From Paulownia fortunei (taxonomy: Eukaryota; Streptophyta; Magnoliopsida; Lamiales; Paulowniaceae), in the NCBI GenBank assembly GCA_019321725.1, contig CM033112.1, forward strand, positions 24,086,509 to 24,150,508: 64,000 nucleotides of DNA, read 5' to 3'. Below are positions 10,868-21,135 of the stretch, one piece after another. The notes beneath the pieces were generated by a model. That model was not told the origin of the DNA. It did not search any database and saw only the letters and a program-made list of their open reading frames with translations. Both the position numbers and the translations under genes were made by a program. Numbering within the stretch: the first letter of the stretch is position 1; every line of letters starts with the position of its first letter.

Positions 10868-13800
10868 ATGGCAAAGAATCCACTTGCAACAATCATTGAA
10901 CAAAACAAATTAACTGGACCTAATTTTGTCGATTAGCTAAGAAACCTGAAGATAGTTCTTCAGTCAGAGAAGAGGGCATATGTCCTCGACACTGCGCCTC
11001 CTTTGGTACCGCCGGAGGATATTACTTCAGAGGATTATGCAGGTTATTTACGTCATGTTGATGACAATCTGCAGGCTCGATGCTACATGCTGGCATCGAT
11101 GTCAAATGAGCTGCAGAGGCAGAATGAGGATCAAGATACTGCCTATGGGATCCTCATTCACCTACAAGAGTTGTATGGTGAAAGAACTCAGCAGACGAGA
11201 TATCAGATCTCAAAAGAGCTTTTCAGATGTCGTATGACTGAGGGCTCTTCAGTCCATGATCATGGATTGAAGATGATAGCCCTTATTGAAAGGCTGGCAT
11301 CCCTTGGAGTCGTTATGGAGAACGAACTCTATACGGACCTTCTGCTGCAGTCTCTGCCTCCATCATTTGACACCTTTGTTGTCAACTTTAACATGCACAA
11401 CATGGAGACTAGTCTCGCTGAGCTTGTGAACATGTTAAAGACGGCTGAGTCCACCATGAAAAAGGACAAGCCGGTTCTGCTTGTTGGATCTTCTTCCGGA
11501 TCAAATGCTAAAAAGCCCAAGAAAGGAAAGAAAGAAGAGGGAAAGGGTTCCTCTAAACCCAACAAGCTGAAAGCTAAAGGCGGTGTCAAAAAGGTTTCTT
11601 CTCAAGCCAATGACAAGTGCCATTACTGCGGCAAACCAGGGCACTGGAAGAGGAATTGCAAGGAGTATCTTGCAAGCCTGAAGAGTTCAGGTATATATTT
11701 TGTTGAAGTTAACTTGTCGGTTAACAATACTTCTTGGGTATTAGATACCGGTTGTGGCTCACATATTTGCAATGATTTGCAGATGATGGCAAGAAGTAGG
11801 AAGCTGGATGGAGGAGAAACGGTTCTTAGGATGGGAAATGGAGCAAGAGTTGCTGCATTAGCTATAGGGACCGTTAATCTGGCTTTAGAGAATGGTTATG
11901 TAATAGTTTTAAATAATTGTCTTTTTGTTCCAGATATTATTAAGAACATTATCTCTATTCCAGTTTTGGATAGAGAAGGTTTTAGATTTACCATTGAAAA
12001 TGAAAATTGTTCCATTTTCAAACGTTCTGATTTTATATATTCTGGTTCTTTGACGAATTGTTTATATACTATTACTCCCCATAACCCCATTTTCACAATT
12101 CAACAACATAAAAGAAAATTAGATAATCATAGTTCAATGAGCCTGTGGCACGCAAAATTAGGACATATTTCTGAGAAGAGAATTAACAAATTGGCACAAT
12201 TGCTTGATCTAACGAGAGAGCAAGAACTACCAACTTGTGAATCCTGCCTCAAAGGAAAGATGACCAAATCTCCATTTGTTGGACAAGTGGAGCGAGCCAA
12301 GCATCTATTGGATTTGATCTATACAGATGTATGTGGGCCACTAAATATTAGTGCCCGTGGGAACTATAACTACTTCTTAACATTTACCGATGACTTCTCT
12401 AGGTATGGTTATGTGTACCTTTTAAGGTACAAGTCTGAAGTATTTGAAAAGTTCAAAGAATTCAGAACTGAAGTAGAGAAACAAACTGGATTAAGTATAA
12501 AAACTCTTCGATCTGATCGAGGAGGTGAATACTTAAGCACATAATTTTTAGATTATCTAAAAGAGAATGGGATTCTCTCACAGTGGACTCCTCCTGCTAC
12601 TCCCCAACTCAACAGAGTTGTGGAACGCAGGAATCGAACCTTGTTGGACATGGTTAGATCTATGATGAGCTTCACTTCATTACCTCTCTCATTCTGGGGC
12701 TATGCCTTAGAAACGGCGGCATACCTATTAAACAGGGTGCCATCTAAAGCCGTCCCTAAAATACCATATGAGATGTGGTATGGAAAGACACCTTCCTATA
12801 AATACCTTAGGGTATGGGGGTGTGTTGCTTATGTGAAGCAGCTAGTGGGAGATAAGTTGGATATGAGATCCAGCTTATGCAAGTTTGTGGGGTATCCAAA
12901 GGAGTCTATTGGATACTATTTCTATGATGCCACGGAACAAAGGGTGTTTGTTTCGAGGAATGCTACCTTCCTTGAAGAAGAATTTCTTTCAGATGGAAGT
13001 GACAATGTCGTAGAACTTGAAGAGGTTCAAGAACCACAGAACACCCCAACTGACGCAGTAAATGGTATACCAGTTGATGCTGGACCCTCTAAGGCACAAT
13101 CTCTTCGAAGATCCGAAAGGGTCTCAAGCGTACCTAAGAGGTACAACTTGTTGTTAGAGAACAAAGAAGAGGGACTCCCCTTGGATAATGATCCAAGAAG
13201 CTATGGAGAGGCGATGTCTGACATCGACTCGAAGAAGTGGCAAGAAGCTATGCAGTCCGAAATGGACTCTATGTACTCCAACAAGGTATGGACTTTGAGG
13301 ACCCACCACAGGGAATTGTTCCCATTGGCTGCAAATGGGTCTACAAGCGGAAGCTTGGAGTAGATGGAGAGGTAGCAACCTATAAGGCACGATTGGTAGC
13401 AAAAGGTTATACTCAGAAGCAAGGAATTGATTATGAGGAAACTTTTTCACCAGTAGCGATGCTTAAATCCATACGGATACTGTTAGCCATATCTGCATAT
13501 TATGACTATGAGATATGGCAAATGGATGTGAAGACCGCTTTCCTTAATGGAAACATTAAGGAAGAGATCTACATGAAGCAGCCAGAAGGCTTCATATCCA
13601 GCGGGAGCGAGCAAAAGGTTTGCAAGCTCCAGAGATCCATTTATGGACTCAAACAAGCTTCGAGGAGTTGGAACATCCGGTTTGATGAAACGATCAAAAT
13701 GTTTGACTTTCATAAGAACCCGGATGAACCATGTGTCTATAAGAAGGTTAGTGGGAGTGCAGTTACATTTGTTGTGCTCTATGTTGATGACATCCTACTC

Positions 13801-14385
13801 ATTGGGAATGATGTAGGGATGTTGCAGTCAACGAGGACTTGGTTATCTAATCAGTTTTCCATGAAGGACTTGGGAGATGCATCTTTTATCCTAGGGATAA
13901 AGATCTATAGAGATAGATTCAGAAGGATGATCGGACTATCCCAGTCCATGTACATAGACAAAGTGCTAAAAAGGTTTAGCATGGAGGAATCCAAGAGAGG
14001 ATTTCTGCCTATGAATCATGAGGTTTCACTCTCTAAAGTTATGTCTCCTAAGACACCTGAAGAGAGAGAAAAGATGGCTCGCATACCTTATGCTTCTGTA
14101 ATAGGGAGCATAATGTATGCAATGTTATGTACAAGGCCTGATATAGCACATGCTCTGAGTGTCATGAGCAGATATCAGTCCAATCCAGGAGAAGAACACT
14201 GGAAAGCCGTTAAGATGATCCTCAAGTACTTGAGAAGGACTAAGGATATTTTTCTGATATACGGCAATGGAAAACTAAAACTGGAGGGATATACAGACTC
14301 TAGTTTTCAGTCCGATATAGATGACTCAAAGTCCATGTCCGGATACATATTCACCTACAACAACCGGAGTGCACGAAAGGTATAA
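10868..14385 (+). pseudogene. copia gag-pol reading frame with two stops and one frameshift
   Basis: Starts at ATG 10868. A TAG at 10934-10936 replaces what is normally a tryptophan codon in the early Gag segment (FVD-stop-LRNLK). The frame is then open to a TAA at 12542-12544, just after the integrase GGEYLS motif, where the family has glutamate. It continues in the same frame to about 13297, where one base appears lost, and resumes in the next frame to 14385. Visible motifs: zinc knuckle CHYCGKPGHWKRNC (about 11620-11661), protease WVLDTGCGSHI (about 11737), integrase HHCC ending in CESCLKGK, TDDFSRYGYVYLL (about 12388-12425), reverse transcriptase [11 protein letters not shown] (about 13780) and an RNase H start ending SMSGYIF (about 14332-14350). 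It cannot encode a full polyprotein. Confidence 0.93.
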
Positions 14386-14565
14386 TCCGATTTTATATTT
14401 TTATATATATTCACTTGAATAAGCGCGATCGTTAAAATCGCTTTCGAATCAAAGGGGTTAAATTTATGTTTGATAAAAACGAAAGGTATAATCCGATTTT
14501 ATATTTTTATATATATTCACTTGAATAAGCGCGATCGTTAAAATCACTTTTTGAATCAAAGGGGT
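14373..14565. repeat. 106-bp tandem duplication at the copia/LTR junction
   Basis: A unit starting ACGAAAGGTATAATCCG occurs at 14373 and again at 14479, nearly identical, each ending in AAAGGGGT. It lies exactly between the broken RNase H of the copia unit and the LTR-like block. Read on the minus strand it may be the tail of that LTR-like block. Confidence 0.85.
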
Positions 14566-16621
14566 TGTAGGGAATGAAGCAATCAATTGCTTATCCTGGA
14601 CTATCAGAACTCGCAGGGATCCAAGTGTCTCCCCTCTATCAGGTCCACGATACGGAAAGCAACACCAATCAAAAGGATTCGCTAGTATCCTTTTAATTGT
14701 TTACTAATCTAGAACCGGAGTATTTTTTCAAGAACAATAAAGATTGATTCTTTATGTTCTTGAAACAATAATATGAAGAAAATAACAAGAAACTGATTTT
14801 CTTTTTTTTTCTTTTCTTTTTTCTTGAAGAGTAAAAATAGAAGACTTTAAACAAAATATTTTTGCTCAAATTTTTGAATTGAATTATGTAATTTTCATCC
14901 CTCATATATATAGGGTTGAAAATTTTAATCCTTTTCCAACTCTTGGAAAGTTTTTCTATTTTGAACTATTTCAAAACCTTATCTTGGAAGGATTCCAAAT
15001 CTTTCAAGAACTCTTCTTTTTTTTTCACTCTTCTATTGTATGTGGACTAATTTGAGACTACATTAATCATCAAAACTGTCTACATACATTGTTGATATTA
15101 ATTTGAACTCTTCAAATAATATCAAGATAGATATATATATCATATATATATACTATAATTATATTTATACATAAATTAAATCTTAGTGGCCTATTTTATC
15201 CTATAAAATTGGTCACTTTATTTATTTATCTATAAATATGTTAATTAAATAAATCATATTTATTTAATTTATTCTCTTCATACTTTAGTGAGCTTCTTAA
15301 GTGATCCACATTTATTTTGGGATTGGACTCAAAAATCCCCAAATCAATTCAATTGATTCAATCCCAATTTAATCAATCCAATTGATTAATTTAATTTACT
15401 CCAATTGGGCTTCCTAATCAAATTAGGTCCAATTAAATAATCCAATTACTTAATTGAATAATTTAATTTAACTATTAAATTAAATAGAACCCTTAATTAA
15501 TTAATTGATCAGTATTAATTAATTAATTTCCAACCATTGGATAAAATCTAAAATTAAAAATGTTACTTTTCATAAAGATGTGTGACCCTCTTAGGTTCAC
15601 TACTAAGCTAGTAGTGGGTTTGCAACATTTGCAACTTATGAATAACAATTATTCCAATTAATTAATCCGCTTGGAATCAACTCCTTAATTTCAAGAACCT
15701 CACTATCCATGAAAACACCTAGCAAGTAATCATGGCAAACTAGTCTTAGGTGAAATAGCGAGTAAACCTATTTCTGTTGCGAGTACCATACACGTACGGT
15801 CCTTTCGACAGCTAATCTCCTGATTGAATCTAAGGCATGGATTATAAGTCGAAACCCTAAATGATTCAATTGCTGTGATCCCATTTCAAGTTCCAATGAT
15901 TCTTGATGAATCATAATTCATTCTGCCTTGGCCAAGGTCTTTGAATCACGAACTATGAAAACACAGGAGATTCCCTTGTTTTAAAAAAAAACAAGTGTCG
16001 AATTCTATGTTGGCCACTGACAAACCTCCATGCACACCAGTGCAACACCCAACATACCCCCTTTGTGATTGTCAAGCAATCATAAGATATATCAAAGTGC
16101 TGTAGGATGCACACAAGGCTACCATCGTGCCTCAAGTCTAAGGACTAGTCGTGTACTATCGCAACACAGAAATTCTTATTTCGACGGGCAAAGCCTCCAA
16201 CTAAGAATTTCTTGCGGGCCATATTCGGTGTACTTGTTCCCTAACAAGCACCCACATATATGCACTTACGTCTCTACGCTAATGCCAATGGATTGTGACA
16301 TCCTCGTCTCACGAGCATGCATTATATGTACGAGTCTTACTGAGCTATTTGATATCCCATCTCAAAAAACTCTCGACTCGGAACTTATTTAAAACCAAAG
16401 CCTTAGAGGCATGTTCCATGATCGCCATCATATGCGCGACCATGCCCCATAGCTAAATTTGGTCTAAGGACTTTATCTAATGTGCAGAAATAAAAAATGC
16501 AAGACATAAGATAAAGAAAATGCCATTTTATTAATATGATTCCCAATAAGATTGTCTTTACAAAAGCAAAAGAGTATAATACACCCAATCTAATTGGGGC
16601 GTTGGGCATCTTACTCTAACA
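14566..16621 (-). mobile_element. LTR-like block in reverse orientation
   Basis: No coding potential. On the minus strand it begins TGTTAGAGTAAGATGCCC at 16621. It then runs through segments typical of long copia LTRs, including an early region with an AATAAAATGGCATTTTC stretch, and reaches TTCCCTACA at 14566. TG...CA ends fit an LTR. The right end is followed directly by AATAA (16622-16626), matching the five bases before the copia unit at 9466-9470. An alternative reading has a purine tract (AAAGGGGGTA) just before TGTTGGG at 16054 on the minus strand, which would make 16054-14566 the LTR. I cannot decide between these without a second copy. Confidence 0.6.
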
Positions 16622-17012
16622 AATAAGGCATACTGAATGGATACTGTTCTACTCCTACAAATAGACATGTGGTCAGACTTGTCCCGATAAGCCAAATTAA
16701 GAAGTCTCATAGGGGGCACTAGGCATATCACTTGAAATAGGTAGCTCTAGATAGGGCCTTCTATTAGAAGTAGACCAGTTATAGACATGATGTCCAAACA
16801 TGAGAAAACATCAACTAGAAGTGTTTCAAGTATGCGAGGAATGAAGGTTCTTAGATGCATGACTAGAAAGGGGCATTGAGGCTATCCAGGAGAAAACTCA
16901 TGCGCCTCTACGAACCATCAATGACACGTAGAAGATGGTGGGACTGCAAACGACCCTGAGTCAATCCATCTCGAGATTAGTGGACAGAAGCCGCCACTCC
17001 TATGAGTTACTT
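16622..17012 (+). pseudogene. Tat-type gypsy reverse-transcriptase remnant, left part
   Basis: Around 16835-17000 the plus strand gives KVLRCMTRKGIEAIQEKTHA and, further on, SQSISRLVDRSRHSYEL. These match the segment after the RT core of Tat elements (FLGFM-T-RGIE, then RLASLSRFISR). Frameshifts and one stop are present. This is the far side of the gypsy element that begins near 6600. Confidence 0.65.
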
Positions 17013-17621
17013 TCAGGGGTGCTCATTCGACCAAATTGAATTGAATTGAACCGAACTTCGGTTGGTTAATATCATAAACCAAACACTAAATGAAATTAAT
17101 CAGTTTAATTTGGTTATAATTGATTTTTTTTTCCGACTTCTGGTTAGGTGCTCATTCGACCAAACTAAATTGAATTGAATCGAACTTCGGTTGGTTAATA
17201 TCATAAACCAAACACTGAATGAAATTAATCAGTTTAATTTGGTTATAATTGAATTTTTTTCTGACTTCTGGTTAATCAATTTTTTTAAAAATAAAATAAA
17301 AAATCAATAAAAAATAGCTAATAAAATTATAAATATTATTTTCAATTATTTTTAGTTTGATTGAGTAAGAAATAAAAATAGCATACACATAAACAATAAG
17401 TATAAAATATTATGTAAAAAATACATAAATATATAAAATTTGTAATTTGATTTTGATTGAGTTCCATTAATCGAAACAAAGATCAAAACTATATCGAAAA
17501 TCAAAAATTTGAAAAATGAAAGTTGAAAACTGAACCAAAATTCTCGATTCGATTTTGGTGCAAACCAAAAATTTAATTTTTTTATTCGGTTCGTCTTATT
17601 AACTAAATTGTGAGCATTCTT
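17013..17621. mobile_element. hAT-like MITE inside the gypsy remnant
   Basis: The element begins TCAGGGGTGCTCATTCG and ends GTGAGCATTCTT, giving short imperfect inverted ends (GTGCTCA and TGAGCAT). It is flanked by AGTTACTT (17005-17012) and AGTTACCT (17622-17629), an 8-bp target duplication with one difference, as hAT elements make. It has no coding sequence. Its left part holds a 129-bp tandem duplication (17021 and 17150) containing CGAACTTCGGTTGG, and its right part reads in the complementary CGGTTCG style. Removing it and one flank copy rejoins the gypsy frame. Confidence 0.65.
17021..17278. repeat. 129-bp tandem duplication in the MITE
   Basis: Two copies of a unit starting GCTCATTCGACCAAA at 17021 and 17150, over 90 percent alike by eye, differing at a handful of bases. 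Confidence 0.9.
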
Positions 17622-18165
17622 AGTTACCTTAGGATGAGAAGGGCTCCAAGTGGGTTGAGGTATAGCAGCTGGTTATGAGAAGGTTGGAGACATACTTGCT
17701 CTATCTCCCAACTCGAATAACACCCGAGGATGATGAAACGCCGTTCCTCCCCCTAGTGGTCTAGGGGAAAGCCATTAGTGCCTTCCTAGTACGACACGAA
17801 ATAGGAGAGCAACACATTGCATACTACATTGGTTGCATCGCACGGAACCCAAGTTCAAGTATCTTAAGATTAAGAAGATAATATCATAACTGTCATAAGG
17901 GAACCTCTATTTGAACAAGGAAACTATCTTAATATGTAGTCGAGTATTAACCTCAGACGAGCACCGAGGGGCTACTCGGTCCCTGAGAAAACAAAGCAGA
18001 GGCGAGAGTAGCCTACCAAGAAAAAAAGATATAAATAATGTGAAAATAGTAAGCAAAACCTACCGAAGTGCTTCTCTAGCAAGTGCCCCCCACCAATATG
18101 GTGATAAGGTCTCAACAACGCACTCATCCAGTACACTGACATGCAGTCCTGTATGAACGCACCCT
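17622..18165 (+). pseudogene. Tat-type gypsy RT/RNase H remnant and LTR-proximal tail
   Basis: From about 17690 the plus strand reads LETYLLYLPTRITPEDDE, then AISAFLVRHEIGEQHIAYYI after an in-frame stop. This corresponds to the connection between RT and RNase H in Tat elements (LYLAVS---VSAVLIRE---QPVYYVS). Near 17955-17985 the sequence CACCGAGGGGCTACTCGG resembles sequence near the 3' end of this lineage. Beyond 18165 no more retrotransposon sequence is evident. Confidence 0.6.
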
Positions 18166-19247
18166 GACACGATGACAATAGCCTCTTTTTGGAGTACACT
18201 CAAAATAACCATCTTGCAAGTGATAAAGAACTCATTGACCGCTACAAATTCAATATGTAAAATTTCTTGTATCCCCCTCAAAACACTTTTGCTTATTACT
18301 TTTTGAAGCAATTAAACACAACAATACATTGGATATTAACTAACAAATTATAAATATCAACCATCAATAATTAGCTAATTACAAAAAAATAAAAAATAAA
18401 TACCCACACATCTTATGATATTCAAACCCAATAGCTCATAATATTGAAGCTTAAAAATTATCACTTGAACTAAGTTTCTTTGGCCAATTACGTACAATTA
18501 CCAAATTGTCATGCTTTAGTTTAATTTAGATTTTAGGCTAAAATTCATAATGGCGGACGAAGTGTTTGGCATAAAATAAAATTAATGTGTTTTCCGAATC
18601 ATAATAATCTTTGCACTAGTTTTAGAATTAAATTGTGTCGTTAGTTCAAAAGTCACTAAAAGTAGTTACCAATTCATTTTGAAAATAAGTAGGAATGAAA
18701 AGAGTTTTAATATTAATTGGTTTTCATTAGGTTGTTTTGTTACTTCTCTTTGGCCAAATGGAAAATATTTTTGAATAAACATGTTTTAACTAGAATTAAG
18801 ATTATATATATATCAATTGAACTATTCATTTCTATTTAGGCAGTTTTCAAAGAAATAAAATAAGTTGATTTTCAATTATTTTTATATGTTTCAAATCATG
18901 ATCAATTAGATTATAATTGTAACAAGCTTACATCTTACTTAGATGAATCCTCAAAAACAAATAAAGCACAGGGTAAATGATAAAATTGATTTTTAGGGAG
19001 TTATGAAACTTTAAATCCAAAGAGAATTTATTATAGACTCCACAAAAATCTCATTATATGAATGAATCTCGCGTTTTATAAAAGAGGAAATAAAGAAGAG
19101 AAAGAAAAGGATGAAACCGTCATTTTCTCTTCTTTACTTCTCGATTACTTGCACAAATTTTCCGAGTAATTGAGAGAAAAAAGAATGGCATAAAAATTTG
19201 TTTTTTGTTCCCCGCGCCACGAAGCGCCGCAGTGCTCTGCTTCTTCC
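18166..19247. other. Intergenic DNA and helicase gene promoter region
   Basis: AT-rich, no gene recognised. The last 100 bases become GC-richer toward the helicase start. Confidence 0.5.
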
Positions 19248-19261
19248 ATTTCGCGCGAAAT
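19248..19261. promoter_or_regulatory. Palindromic E2F site
   Basis: The sequence ATTTCGCGCGAAAT is a perfect palindrome containing the E2F/DP consensus TTTCGCGC on both strands. It lies 29-42 bases upstream of the helicase ATG. E2F sites near the start of plant genes usually accompany S-phase or DNA-repair expression. Confidence 0.75.
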
Positions 19262-19266
19262 CTCGA

Positions 19267-19275
19267 AAACCCTAA
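19267..19275 (+). promoter_or_regulatory. Telobox (AAACCCTAA)
   Basis: A telomere-repeat-like motif lies 15-23 bases before the helicase ATG. Teloboxes are common in 5' leaders of plant genes for ribosome, replication and cell-cycle functions, and often act together with E2F sites. Confidence 0.75.
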
Positions 19276-19289
19276 TTGTTCAGGCGGAT

Positions 19290-21097
19290 ATGGCGAAGAA
19301 GGACGTCACCAGAAAAGAGCTATTGGAGCGATGGAGTGTCATTGAACAAGAAGACGATGATGATGGCCTTTCCTATATTCATCCCATCAAACGTCGTCGT
19401 CTTCGCCAGCTCAAAGAACAATGGTTCCCTTTCATTTTCCGACGCCATTCTTTTTCCCTTTTTATTTTCCAATCAGTTGTGAGAGATTGCATTCCGGTCG
19501 CATTTCTCTTTTTATCGAAACCGTCCCTTCAAAATTTCAAGCGTTAATTTAGAAGTATGAATGTTCACAAACAAGAAAGATAAAAGACCAGATATTCCAA
19601 TCTAAATTGTCTTCCATGTTTAAATTAGGAGTATAAAAATGTTTTTCGAGCTCTATTAAATCATACGGCTTAAATTGAAATACTTGGCTATTAACAAGGG
19701 TCACATTTGAGTGGAAAGCTATCGATATTAATTGGCCTTCTTGTATTTTTTTCTTTAAATATGTTCTAAAGATGGGTTAATAATGCTCCATATCCAGGTT
19801 TTCAGATGCATTCAACTTCTTGATATATTTGCCAAAAGAAAATCATGTTTGGTGTGGATATTGGGATCTGATGGGGCCTCTTCTGGAGACATTCTACAAT
19901 TATTTAAAGGACGAATGCCATGATTCTCCTCTCAAGCTTTTGTGGAATAGAATTTCTGAAGAGATGAGAAGTTGCACTCTATGCATTCACCAGCATCATC
20001 AAGCACAAGAGATGTATGGTACAGAATATGAGCAGAGCTGTATCAGTCCTCTACTTGATGTGCTGCATACTCTTGATGAAGAACGAATAAGCCTACACCT
20101 CAAGGATCTTAATGCTAGAATAGTACGAGGGGACTATGATACTACACATGATTATGGAGAAGTTGTTAGTGTTATGTTTGAGGTATTTATCCACACTCTA
20201 TCTGGTTTTGCCTTTTCCATTTAGAAGTCACTGGGATTATGGCTTAACTAACTTATGGTCGATTCTGTATGGTGGTTCATATATTCTCTGTTGGAGTTTG
20301 ACAATATAATGAAGGCTGCTCTGCTTGTTATCTGTCTTTGCTATGGCAGTCCAACAGGAAGGGTGGTGTAGAATTAGTTTGCTTATGGAAGAAATATGGT
20401 CATTTAAAATATTCATGCTACATGTAAGAGTAGAAACCTGTTACCAGCATAGGTAAAAATTAGGGGAATCGAATGTAATCTAAGTTCTCCCTAGAATGGT
20501 TGTGAAAAGAAACTTGGAAAAATTAATAGAAGTATTGTATAGGAAGACAATCAACTACTCTGAGAAGACAAGAAGCAACATTGGCAAAGTAAAGTTGAAA
20601 AATGGCTGTGATATAAGCCAATTTACTTCTGATCAAATTTGCACCAAACTTGCGCTGGGAAAAAGGTCCAACAGAACTTTACTAAAAAGTGAAACTTGTA
20701 CTGAAGAATGAAACATAATGAAACTCTGTTAGACACTTTTAAGAAAGAAAAGAATCTGATGTAGGTTACTTGGTCTGTATGATGAGATAGACAGTGGGCA
20801 CACAATGACATAAACTTGAAAGAGCATAAAATAGATAGCATCTAGTTGATGTGAGTATTGTATGGAAAAAGGGTTCCACCACTTGCTTTAAAATGCTGCC
20901 ATCTTAGAACTTATGCTGGTAAGCTCTGGACTGCTGCTTTGCAATATATTTCATGATTGTCAAGTGGTACAACTTATTTTAGATTTTCGTAAATTACAAG
21001 GAGTTGTACTTATGGTACTGTTCTTGTTACTTGGGGGAACAAATTACATTGTGGTTATATATATGTTTTTGAGAGTAAGGAGGATAGTCAGTGTCCC

Positions 21098-21135
<38 letters not shown>

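Larger units (their letters stand above)
9471..14380 (+). mobile_element. Defective Ty1/copia LTR retrotransposon, 3' end missing
   Basis: The unit begins at TGTTGGGTTCGC (9471), directly after AATAA, and holds a leader followed by a single gag-pol frame from ATG 10868. Domain order is Gag, zinc knuckle, protease, integrase, reverse transcriptase, RNase H, which is the copia order. A first-codon-to-RNase-H reading is broken by two stops and one frameshift. It ends abruptly inside RNase H near 14372, where a 106-bp tandem repeat and an LTR-like block in the opposite orientation take over. I could not find a standard tRNA primer-binding site after the 5' LTR and did not fix the LTR's 3' boundary. 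Confidence 0.9.

Noticed and set aside
11329..11589. Antisense ORF inside the copia gag region
   Set aside because: Shadow of the gag frame on the opposite strand.
14566..16246. LTR boundaries TGTAGGGAA to TTCCCTAACA on the plus strand
   Set aside because: The inverted ends look good but the flanks do not match (GGGGT against AGCAC), and the block clearly continues to 16621.
15953..16609. ORFs of 60-107 codons in the LTR-like block
   Set aside because: Short, in different frames and strands, no domains; noncoding LTR sequence.
17911..18311. Overlapping ORFs of 75-83 codons
   Set aside because: They cover the decayed gypsy 3' region and disagree with the RT-derived frame.
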